The notes below the pieces were generated by a model. It had not been told where the DNA came from. It was given only the letters and a program-made list of their open reading frames with translations, and searched no databases. A program made the translations under genes and the position numbers. Positions 18,461 to 25,264 of a stretch of DNA of 50,794 nucleotides are shown piece after piece. The DNA is from a virus. The stretch lies in IMG/VR virus record IMGVR_UViG_3300032236_001430, positions 1 to 50,794 of that record; one strand, 5' to 3'. How positions within the stretch are numbered: position 1 is the first letter of the stretch; each line of letters starts with the position of its first letter.

Positions 18461-19205
18461 TGTAAGTTACCGAATATTCTCCTGTAAATATCTCAGCATA
18501 AGAGATAACATCATTAATATACCTCTTTAACGTTACTTTGTCAACTAAACCTTTATCATATTTCTTAATTGTCGTCAAAGGCAGTGTTTTTACGTTAAAT
18601 TTTGCAAAAACTTCGTTCATTTGAGTCAAATATTTGTCATCGCCTAGTCTTCTGGAGACAAAACCTTGTTTTTCATCATAAAATTTGCTTACAATGGCAA
18701 TTAATTCGTCAATATCACCTTTTACAACTGATGTAGTGGCGGGATGAGCAATAAGATGAGACCATTTCTCCATATTTTCACGATAATTCTCCATATTCTT
18801 ATAAGTAGAGTCAGAATATGCCATAGAAGCGTGATCAAAATTGGTTGTAGCGATATCTAGAGCATATGCTATTAGATAGCAGGTAGCAAAAGGGTATTTT
18901 TGATTGTATTTAGTAACTTCATTGTAGACATTTGGATTAAAAGAGTTCTCAGACATATTGTCATCAAGTAATCTCTGATGATTTCCAATAGATACTAAAT
19001 CTTTGTGATTCATATCACAATCTAAAAATAGACAATCTTTCATATCAATGCCATCAGCAAGAGTTAAAATATTTTTGTCATATGTTCCAACAACTGTAAT
19101 ATCTTTTTCTCGACTAAGTAGGTATGCAGAGGTAAATCCATCTACATCTGGTGAGATGATAATTTTATTCGAGTAATTAAGAGTCTTCAGAATCGCTTGA
19201 CGCAT
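18426..19205 (-). CDS. DHH-family-like phosphoesterase (putative)
   Basis: 259 aa. 'IIISPDVDGFTSAYLL' (15-30) resembles DHH motif I (D-x-D-G), 'CLFLDCDMNHKDLVSIGNHQ' (58-77) resembles the later Asp and degenerate DHH motif, and 'NPNVY..KYPFATCYLIAYAL' follows. RecJ-type members cleave single-stranded nucleic acids or dinucleotides. The canonical His pair is altered, so catalysis is uncertain. The ATG overlaps the upstream gene. It may function in DNA repair or nucleotide signalling; only the family resemblance is supported. Confidence 0.5.
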   Translation of the reverse strand: MRQAILKTLNYSNKIIISPDVDGFTSAYLLSREKDITVVGTYDKNILTLADGIDMKDCLFLDCDMNHKDLVSIGNHQRLLDDNMSENSFNPNVYNEVTKYNQKYPFATCYLIAYALDIATTNFDHASMAYSDSTYKNMENYRENMEKWSHLIAHPATTSVVKGDIDELIAIVSKFYDEKQGFVSRRLGDDKYLTQMNEVFAKFNVKTLPLTTIKKYDKGLVDKVTLKRYINDVISYAEIFTGEYSVTYNDTTPQQKTTS

Positions 19206-19443
19206 TATTCTCTTCTTCCATTAAATAGGCGGGAGGTGGGCAAAGGACTTGTCCTTCTTGGTGTAATTCTACTAATCCCTTAGCATCAGCACCTAGTTTA
19301 TCACCAATAATAGACAACATATCGTATATACGCATTGTCTGAATAAACATTGATGCTTGTAATTCTCTAGAGTTCTCTAGTAATTCACGAATATCTTGTA
19401 ATATCTTCTTTTCGTTCTCTAGTTCTTCTCCTAAATTACCCAT
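19177..19443 (-). CDS. Coiled-coil hypothetical protein, 88 aa
   Basis: ATG 19443 lies within the end of the upstream gene and follows AGAGAG. Residues 1-50 are a heptad-like charged helix ('MGNLGEELENEKKILQDI..'); the end is Ser/Asp/Glu-rich. No family recognised. Confidence 0.62.
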   Translation of the reverse strand: MGNLGEELENEKKILQDIRELLENSRELQASMFIQTMRIYDMLSIIGDKLGADAKGLVELHQEGQVLCPPPAYLMEEENNASSDSEDS

Positions 19444-19670
19444 GTATGCTCTCTCTTTATCCCTATAATCTCATTAGTAATATGTTCCCACTTGGTGTTT
19501 TCCATTCCCGCCGAATTATTGATGACCAGATCATTATCTTCGTTATTCATGGTGTATAACCAGGGGAGACCATTTCGATCCAAGTCTATCCTACCAACCA
19601 ATGTCTTGTCAACATGGATTGTAATTTCAAAAGTGTCGTCCTTTTCGTCGGACTCAATATATGCTCTCAT
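19431..19670 (-). CDS. Hypothetical protein, 79 aa
   Basis: ATG 19670 is 7 nt after a TATACT -10, so the mRNA is leaderless. The product is beta-rich ('MRAYIESDEKDDTFEITIHV..') with a helical end. It heads the three- to four-gene leftward operon to 18296. Confidence 0.62.
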   Translation of the reverse strand: MRAYIESDEKDDTFEITIHVDKTLVGRIDLDRNGLPWLYTMNNEDNDLVINNSAGMENTKWEHITNEIIGIKREHTWVI

Positions 19671-19677
19671 TTTGCTC

Positions 19678-19683
19678 AGTATA
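19678..19683 (-). promoter_or_regulatory. -10 element giving a leaderless mRNA
   Basis: Minus-strand GTG-TATACT 7 nt before ATG 19670; no Shine-Dalgarno and no clear -35. Confidence 0.5.
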
Positions 19684-19696
19684 CACTAAGTAAAGG

Positions 19697-20173
19697 CTAA
19701 CTGCCCTTAAGTAAAGGGTAATCTTCATCCATCATTTTATTAAAGGCTTCATCACCAATCCAGAAAATATTTTCTAATACTCTCCAGGCTAAATTGATAT
19801 TATTTACCAATGCGTATGATATAGCCCAAGATAGGACTTCACTATCCAGTTTCCGTCCCGCCTCAATGATTTGCATGTATTCGATTCCCTTAACTGTGCG
19901 AGTTGTCATAATTGCCTTTGAATTTGAAGGCTTAAAAGATTCAGGGATATCTTCATTTGTTAAATAATCACACTTAAAAGTCCTACAAGGGTCTACAGGA
20001 CGTTTTTCATATTCTTTGCACCCTTTTCCTAATTCCAAGAAGAAACATGGCTTATTTACCCCGTCAGGGGCGATTCCCATCCAATGACCTCTTATGTCTC
20101 CAGCCAAATAACCCTCACAACATTTTGTACAGTTGTCGCAAGATCTGCCATCTATAATTGGTAATTTATTCAT
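19697..20173 (-). CDS. YkgJ-family CxxCxxCC protein
   Basis: 158 aa. The N-terminal cluster C12-DN-C15-TK-C18-C19 and the later 'CKEYEKRP.DPCRTFKC' define the YkgJ/CxxCxxCC family, thought to bind a zinc or iron-sulfur centre. Family members have been discussed in connection with protein or flagellin modification, but the role is not settled. ATG overlaps the upstream stop. In this genome it could work with the oxygenases. Confidence 0.8.
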   Translation of the reverse strand: MNKLPIIDGRSCDNCTKCCEGYLAGDIRGHWMGIAPDGVNKPCFFLELGKGCKEYEKRPVDPCRTFKCDYLTNEDIPESFKPSNSKAIMTTRTVKGIEYMQIIEAGRKLDSEVLSWAISYALVNNINLAWRVLENIFWIGDEAFNKMMDEDYPLLKGS

Positions 20174-20417
20174 TTTCGGGACTCACTTTTTTCGGCTCAT
20201 TTGCCTCAGCAATTTTTGCCAAGATATGATCATATAAAACTATTCCAGCAGTTATCTTGTAACCACAGGCAAAACAGTTTAATGTTACTTTGTTATTTTC
20301 GTCTTGATGCACCAGTTGAAAAATAGCATCATCGTTCTTATGCATAGGACAGGCGAGAAAATCAACTTTCCCCGCCTGCGCTAATTGTAAATATTCTGAA
20401 AATACTTGGATGTGCAT
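20166..20417 (-). CDS. Zinc-ribbon-like protein, 83 aa
   Basis: TAATG coupling to the lysin-like gene. It has 'CPMHKND' and 'CFACGYK' about 25 residues apart, a C-x2-H / C-x2-C site, with helices on both sides. It resembles the zinc domain of small DNA-binding proteins. Unknown role. Confidence 0.62.
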   Translation of the reverse strand: MHIQVFSEYLQLAQAGKVDFLACPMHKNDDAIFQLVHQDENNKVTLNCFACGYKITAGIVLYDHILAKIAEANEPKKVSPENE

Positions 20418-21106
20418 TACGCTACCGAGATATTCGCCTTAGCAAAAACAGAATTTACATATTGCCGTACTGTAGGGTTTCCAGGAACCCGTAAGTTCCA
20501 AGTAGCCTTGTTGTAGGCACGTGATGGCAATAAATGTGCTGCAACTACTTTTTGCCAGTCGTGGAACCGAGCGTAATTAAATTCAAGTTCTTGAATCATT
20601 CTTTCGTCCTGTACCCATTCTGGAGCAGAGCATGCACTCTTATAGCCCCTGTAATTGTTCCATGTTTCAGGCATGTATTGGTATGCACCACATGCACTAC
20701 TGGAATAAGACTTGCGATAGTATGCGCCAGGACCACCCGTTTCAGTGGATTTAAGTGCATTTGCTAGTCTTGAGATTATTACCCGCTTGTCTACTCTTAC
20801 ATTTTTTATATTTAGCGTTGTGCTATAGGCGGGCATGAGAAATGTATTTCTAGAGCGTAAATCATTGATTAAATAAACAATCCTTGAATTACTTATCTTT
20901 TTATTATATATATAATCAATATTTATAATATCTTTAATATTAACTAAATTATTATATTTATTAATATATAATATATTTTTATTATACACTATCATGTTTT
21001 GCATTTGAGCGTGGGCTTCTTGATTTACACCAAAAAGTAATGTGAGAATGCTCACACATACCATCGTCCAAACTGTTCTTATCCTTATTCTGTTCTCATT
21101 GTTCAT
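20417..21106 (-). CDS. Secreted lytic transglycosylase-like lysin
   Basis: 229 aa. Signal peptide at residues 1-33 (hydrophobic 12-27, cleavage at AHA|QM). C-terminal domain 110-229 is lysozyme/SLT-like: catalytic Glu E122 in 'LKSTETGG', then 'ACGAYQYMPETWNNY' (138-152), the usual GxYQxMPxTW block, and later helices. It would cleave peptidoglycan glycan strands outside the membrane. Between them, residues 36-110 are Asn/Ile/Tyr/Lys-rich and encoded by extremely AT-rich DNA (20780-21000), unlike the rest. ATG 21106 has a perfect AGGAGG. Probably the export-dependent endolysin or an exported wall-remodelling enzyme. Confidence 0.8.
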   Translation of the reverse strand: MNNENRIRIRTVWTMVCVSILTLLFGVNQEAHAQMQNMIVYNKNILYINKYNNLVNIKDIINIDYIYNKKISNSRIVYLINDLRSRNTFLMPAYSTTLNIKNVRVDKRVIISRLANALKSTETGGPGAYYRKSYSSSACGAYQYMPETWNNYRGYKSACSAPEWVQDERMIQELEFNYARFHDWQKVVAAHLLPSRAYNKATWNLRVPGNPTVRQYVNSVFAKANISVA

Positions 21107-21109
21107 TTT

Positions 21110-21157
21110 GAACCTCCTGTGGAAAGAGTAGTAAAATCTAGTTTAGCATGATACAAT
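21110..21157. promoter_or_regulatory. Divergent promoter region
   Basis: Rightward TGA-TACAAT (21152-21157) lies 23 nt before ATG 21181. Leftward TAAACT with a TGC extension and a TTGTTT 17 nt upstream could serve the lysin gene. The two elements overlap, so they may compete. Confidence 0.45.
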
Positions 21158-21180
21158 TAGAAAAACAAGTCAGGAAAACA

Positions 21181-22182
21181 ATGAAAGTCTCATTTACAGG
21201 TGCTCCAGAATACATGGATCGAAATGTTGGCTATGGAGAAGCATCAAATCACGTATGGAATACGTTTACTAAACTGGGAATTGAATGTTTAATTAATTCT
21301 ACAGAAGCAAATATTGGAATAGCATTTTCTCAACCACAAGATTATAAATTTGGTTTAGATCAATTTAAAATTGGTTACACACCTTGGGAATCAACCGAGT
21401 TTTACCCAGGTTGGTCATTAGTCATGAACAAAATTTGTAATGAAGTTTGGACAACATCTGAATGGTGTGCAGAAATTTTTAGAAAGCATACAACAACTCC
21501 CGTTTTTGTATATGAGCATGGCATTAATGATGATTGGATTCCTAAAAAAAGAGTTCGTGACAAATCCCGCCCCTTTAGATTTTTGCATGTTGGAGAACCA
21601 GCATCTCGTAAAGATGCTCAATCAGTTGTAGATGCATTTATTAATGTTTTTGGAGATGATCCAAATTATGAACTAGTTTTAAAATGCAGTAACCTAAACA
21701 CTACTAGAATTTTTGATCCAGTAACTGGGGCAGTCAATGGTTCACCAAATGCTTTTTATAAAAACATTAAAATTATTGAATCATTTTTGACGGTGGAGCA
21801 AATGAACGGTTTATATGACCTTTGTGATGTTTTTGTTTATCCAAGTTGGGGCGAAGGTTTTGGATTTAACCCACTTCAAGCAATGGCTTCAGGAATTCCA
21901 ACAATATGCACAGAAGGTTGGGCAAGTTATGGCAAATATATAACCATGCCCTTAAATTCAAAGTGGTGGGAATCTCCTTGGTCTCAAACACACCCTGGAC
22001 TAATGTTAAAGCCAGATTATAAGCAAATGGAATTTTATATGAAAGATTCTGTTTTAAACTATGATAAATATTCTGAGAAGGCTTATAAAAATGCTTTCTT
22101 AATCCATAAAAATTATAATTGGGAAAAAGTTTCAAAACCCGCCGTTGCTAGGCTTAAAGAAATTCAAAAGCAGTATTTTTAG
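21181..22182 (+). CDS. GT4-family glycosyltransferase
   Basis: 333 aa from ATG 21181, chosen over 21148 because that codon overlaps the -10 element and AGGAAAACA precedes 21181. N-terminal Rossmann half with 'NVGYGEASNHVW' (14-25); C-terminal half with 'PFRFLHVGEPASRKDAQSVVD' near 130-150 and the donor-site block 'YPSWGEGFGFNPLQAMASG' (220-238), in which the second Glu of the E-x7-E motif is Gln. A retaining sugar transferase of the GT-B fold. It could modify host wall, DNA or virion proteins; the neighbours do not decide. Confidence 0.85.
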   Translation: MKVSFTGAPEYMDRNVGYGEASNHVWNTFTKLGIECLINSTEANIGIAFSQPQDYKFGLDQFKIGYTPWESTEFYPGWSLVMNKICNEVWTTSEWCAEIFRKHTTTPVFVYEHGINDDWIPKKRVRDKSRPFRFLHVGEPASRKDAQSVVDAFINVFGDDPNYELVLKCSNLNTTRIFDPVTGAVNGSPNAFYKNIKIIESFLTVEQMNGLYDLCDVFVYPSWGEGFGFNPLQAMASGIPTICTEGWASYGKYITMPLNSKWWESPWSQTHPGLMLKPDYKQMEFYMKDSVLNYDKYSEKAYKNAFLIHKNYNWEKVSKPAVARLKEIQKQYF

Positions 22183-22187
22183 TAAAG

Positions 22188-22204
22188 CAAGTGTGATACA
22201 CTTG
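22188..22204. promoter_or_regulatory. Palindrome overlapping the nrdJ promoter
   Basis: CAAGTGT-GAT-ACACTTG, a perfect 7-bp inverted repeat that contains the extended -10 TGA-TACACT upstream of nrdJ. It differs from the NrdR box. Candidate operator or attenuator hairpin. Confidence 0.45.
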
Positions 22205-22240
22205 GAATCTATCAAATTTTAAGAAAGAGGAAAATAATTA

Positions 22241-24172
22241 ATGTCTAGAGTAATTGAAAACCCATATGAAAATTTCATTGCATTATCTCGATATGCAAGA
22301 TGGCTTGAATCTGAAAATCGCCGTGAAACATGGGGTGAAACTGTAGACCGTTATTTTGATTTTATGTTAAATCAACTTAAAACAAAACACAATTATATTC
22401 CTAACGAAAAAGATGTTGCTGATTTGCGTGATGCAGTATTTAACCGTAATGTAATGCCATCTATGCGTGGTGTTATGACAGCGGGACCTGCATTAGAAAG
22501 AGAAAATGTTTCTGGATATAACTGTGCATTTCTTCCTGTAGATAACGCTAAGTCATTTGATGAAGCAATGTATATTCTTATGTGTGGTACTGGTGTTGGA
22601 TTCTCTGTTGAATATAAGTACATTAATAAACTTCCCGCCCTTCCAGAAACACTTGAGAAATCAAGCAGCGTAGTCATTGTTGGAGATTCAAAAGAAGGCT
22701 GGGCTAAGGCTTATCGTGAACTTCTTTCTCTTTTGTGGGCAGGACAAATTCCTCAGATTGATATTAGCAAAGTTCGTCCATCAGGTGCACGTCTTAAAAC
22801 AATGGGTGGAAGATCATCAGGTCCACAACCACTAGTTAATCTTTTTGATTTTACAATTCAAATATTTAAGGGAGCACTTGGTCGTCAGTTAAAGCCTATT
22901 GAGGCTCATGACATTATGTGTAAGATTGGTGAGGTAGTTGTAGTTGGCGGAGTTCGTCGTTCTGCAATGATTTCACTTTCAAATATTAATGATATTGAAA
23001 TGGCAGCAGCAAAGGCTGGTAATTGGTGGGAAAACAATTCTCAACGTGCTTTGTCTAATAACTCTGTTGCGTATTCACGTAAGCCAGAAATGGCTCAGTT
23101 TATAGCAGAATGGAAATCACTCTATGATTCAAAATCAGGCGAAAGAGGTATCTACAATGTGGCAGCAGCCCAAAAGCAAGCAGCCAAGTATGGTCGTCGT
23201 TCTGAAGAAATTCATTACGGAACAAATCCTTGCTCGGAAATCATTCTCCGTCCTTATCAGTTTTGTAATCTTTCAGAAGTCGTATTACGTGAAGAAGATA
23301 CACCTGAAACTGTTGCAAATAAAGTCCGCCTTGCATCTATCTTAGGAACATGGCAATCAACATTAACTGATTTCAAATATATTCGTAAGATTTGGAAAGA
23401 TAATACAGAAGAAGAGCGTTTGCTTGGAGTTTCCCTTACTGGTCAGTTTGGAAATAAATTCTTTTCTGGACAAGACGGAATGGATCAACTTGCTCAAGTT
23501 CTAGACAGCCTTCGTGAAAATGCTGTTTCTACAAATATTGAAGAAGCAGGGAAAATTGGGATTCCCGCTTCTGCTGCGGTGACTTGCGTAAAGCCATCGG
23601 GTACAGTATCCCAATTGGTCGGGGTGTCTTCAGGAATGCATCCATGGCATTCTGATTATTATATTAGAACTGTTCGTGGAGATAAGAAAGATCCTCTAAC
23701 TCAATTCTTAAAGGATTCAGGAATTCCTGCAGAAGATGATTTTATGAAGCCACAAGATACAACAGTGTTTTCTTTTCCAGTAAAGGCTCCTTCAAATGCC
23801 ATTACTAGAGATAAGTTGACTGCAATTGATCAACTTGAAATTTGGCTAACATACCAACGTCATTGGTGTGAGCATAAGCCATCAATTACGGTTTCTGTAA
23901 AAGAAGATGAGTGGATGGAAGTTGGAGCATGGGTATATAAACATTTTGATGAAGTATCTGGAATTTCATTCCTTCCTTACTCAGATCATACATACGTTCA
24001 GGCTCCATATCAAGAAGTTGACGAGTCTGCTTACAATGATCTAAAGTCAAAGATGCCAGAAAGCATTAACTGGGAAGCACTTTCACTATATGAACTAGAA
24101 GATTCAACAACTGGAAGCCAAGCACTTGCTTGTGTTTCTGGAGAATGTGAAATTGTAGATATTAACGCTTAA
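22241..24172 (+). CDS. nrdJ: Class II (B12-dependent) ribonucleotide reductase
   Basis: 643 aa, monomeric RTPR-like enzyme reducing ribonucleotides through adenosylcobalamin. Thiyl Cys C331 and radical-site residues are in 'NPCSEI' (329-334). The redox pair is C95 ('YNCAFL') and C342 ('FCNLSE'), and the 331-342 spacing of 11 equals that of the Lactobacillus enzyme. The C-terminal shuttle cysteines C631 and C636 are in 'CVSGEC'. 'GVRRSAMISL' (237-246) is the phosphate loop region. It is shorter than the 739-aa Lactobacillus enzyme, and part of the difference lies between C95 and C331. AAAGAGG precedes the ATG. The reaction needs host cobalamin. Confidence 0.93.
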   Translation: MSRVIENPYENFIALSRYARWLESENRRETWGETVDRYFDFMLNQLKTKHNYIPNEKDVADLRDAVFNRNVMPSMRGVMTAGPALERENVSGYNCAFLPVDNAKSFDEAMYILMCGTGVGFSVEYKYINKLPALPETLEKSSSVVIVGDSKEGWAKAYRELLSLLWAGQIPQIDISKVRPSGARLKTMGGRSSGPQPLVNLFDFTIQIFKGALGRQLKPIEAHDIMCKIGEVVVVGGVRRSAMISLSNINDIEMAAAKAGNWWENNSQRALSNNSVAYSRKPEMAQFIAEWKSLYDSKSGERGIYNVAAAQKQAAKYGRRSEEIHYGTNPCSEIILRPYQFCNLSEVVLREEDTPETVANKVRLASILGTWQSTLTDFKYIRKIWKDNTEEERLLGVSLTGQFGNKFFSGQDGMDQLAQVLDSLRENAVSTNIEEAGKIGIPASAAVTCVKPSGTVSQLVGVSSGMHPWHSDYYIRTVRGDKKDPLTQFLKDSGIPAEDDFMKPQDTTVFSFPVKAPSNAITRDKLTAIDQLEIWLTYQRHWCEHKPSITVSVKEDEWMEVGAWVYKHFDEVSGISFLPYSDHTYVQAPYQEVDESAYNDLKSKMPESINWEALSLYELEDSTTGSQALACVSGECEIVDINA

Positions 24173-24177
24173 TCTGA

Positions 24178-24183
24178 TACAAT
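24178..24183 (+). promoter_or_regulatory. Possible -10 just before a terminator
   Basis: TGA-TACAAT follows the nrdJ stop by a few bases and would yield only a 50-60 nt RNA ending at 24244. No convincing -35. Confidence 0.3.
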
Positions 24184-24194
24184 AAGATTACAAC

Positions 24195-24244
24195 ACCCGC
24201 CACGAACGTTGCCTAATAGGAACATCGCACCAGGCGGGTTTCTT
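24195..24244 (+). terminator. Terminator after nrdJ
   Basis: Stem ACCCGCC (24195-24201) / GGCGGGT (24233-24239) and a TTTCTT tail. The 31-nt loop has its own helix (CGA..TCG and GTT-CC/GGAAC), so it is a branched hairpin. Confidence 0.7.
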
Positions 24245-24266
24245 ATGTTTTGTGAGATATAAATGC

Positions 24267-24272
24267 TATAAT
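24267..24272 (+). promoter_or_regulatory. Extended -10 for the tail operon
   Basis: TGC-TATAAT, 36 nt before ATG 24309. Together with 28890, 35236 and 46712 it suggests that late promoters rely on an extended -10 with little -35. Confidence 0.5.
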
Positions 24273-24308
24273 CAATACTGAAATAACAATAACAATTGAG
24301 GTGTAACC

Positions 24309-24659
24309 ATGAACCCAAAAGAAGTGAATTATACTGCTACGCAAGGTGATTCTTTCATTTTACGCATCCTCTATACAGATTCAAATAAGAATCCTATTGA
24401 TTTGACGGGTTACACAGCAAGAATTGAAGTTAGAGATAAGCCAGGCGGGAAGATTGTATGTGCAACTGGTTCTATGGGGGATGGAATTACAATTTCAAAT
24501 CCAACATCAGGATATATTGACGTAAATCTAACACCAGCCAAAACAAAAAAGTTTATGGTTCCAAGAAGTGCTTACCAAATTCAGGTAACTAGTACAAACG
24601 GAACTGTTTCAACTATTGGAAATGGTTGGCTTATTGTAAATCCAGGGGTGATTGATTAA
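24309..24659 (+). CDS. Baseplate/fibre N-terminal-domain-like protein, 116 aa
   Basis: 'TQGDSFILRILYTDSNKNPIDLTGYT' split over residues 10-35, followed by 'RIEVRDKPGG', matches the beta-sandwich domain seen at the N-terminus of phage upper-baseplate and fibre proteins (BppU-like). GAGGTG precedes the ATG and the stop overlaps the next gene (TAATG). First gene of the structural block. Confidence 0.6.
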   Translation: MNPKEVNYTATQGDSFILRILYTDSNKNPIDLTGYTARIEVRDKPGGKIVCATGSMGDGITISNPTSGYIDVNLTPAKTKKFMVPRSAYQIQVTSTNGTVSTIGNGWLIVNPGVID

Positions 24660-25240
24660 TGTCTGACAATATTACTATAGTCAAGCAAGATAATAATGTA
24701 ACTGTTGAACAAACAGTTAATGAAGTTATTTTTTCATCTGTTGGAGCACAAGGACCAAAAGGCACAATTATTATTAAAGGAACTGGAGCACCTTCAACTG
24801 ATGTTGGTGTTATCGGAGACTTTTATATAAACTCTGATACAAAAGAGTTTTATGGCCCAAAGACAGCACAAGGCTGGGGCAATGTAGATTTTCTTATGGG
24901 TGGAAACGCCCTATTAGCAGGTACAACAGTTCCATCTCCAACAATTGGAACAAATGGAGATGTTTATATTAATACAACAACTAACCAGTTGTATAAAAAG
25001 GTTGCAAATAGTTGGGGTGCGGGTCAAGTATTAGTCAATCCAGCAAACTTTTCATATGTATTTGAAAAGCAATCAATGGCTACTACATGGTCAATACCAC
25101 ATAATCTTCACTACCGCCCATCAGTTACGGTAATGGATTATGGCAAAAATAATATCGAATGCGATATAACGCACATAGATGCAGACAATATGGAGTTAGA
25201 CTTCAATAGTGCTGTTTCTGGATATGCGTATTTATCGTAA
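24659..25240 (+). CDS. Tail fibre/adhesin protein, 193 aa
   Basis: A short collagen-like linker 'GAQGPKG' at residue 29 is followed by two 'GxxG(D)xYINxxTxxxY' repeats (about 53-66 and 99-112), typical of phage fibre carbohydrate or linker modules, and a beta-rich C-terminus. Coupled to its upstream neighbour by TAATG. Probably a minor tail fibre. Confidence 0.65.
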   Translation: MSDNITIVKQDNNVTVEQTVNEVIFSSVGAQGPKGTIIIKGTGAPSTDVGVIGDFYINSDTKEFYGPKTAQGWGNVDFLMGGNALLAGTTVPSPTIGTNGDVYINTTTNQLYKKVANSWGAGQVLVNPANFSYVFEKQSMATTWSIPHNLHYRPSVTVMDYGKNNIECDITHIDADNMELDFNSAVSGYAYLS

Positions 25241-25264
25241 ATCAAAAGGGGAGTGTAAACACAC

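Noticed and set aside
22205-22240. Cobalamin riboswitch before nrdJ
   Set aside because: The leader after the predicted start is only about 35 nt, far too short for a B12 aptamer.
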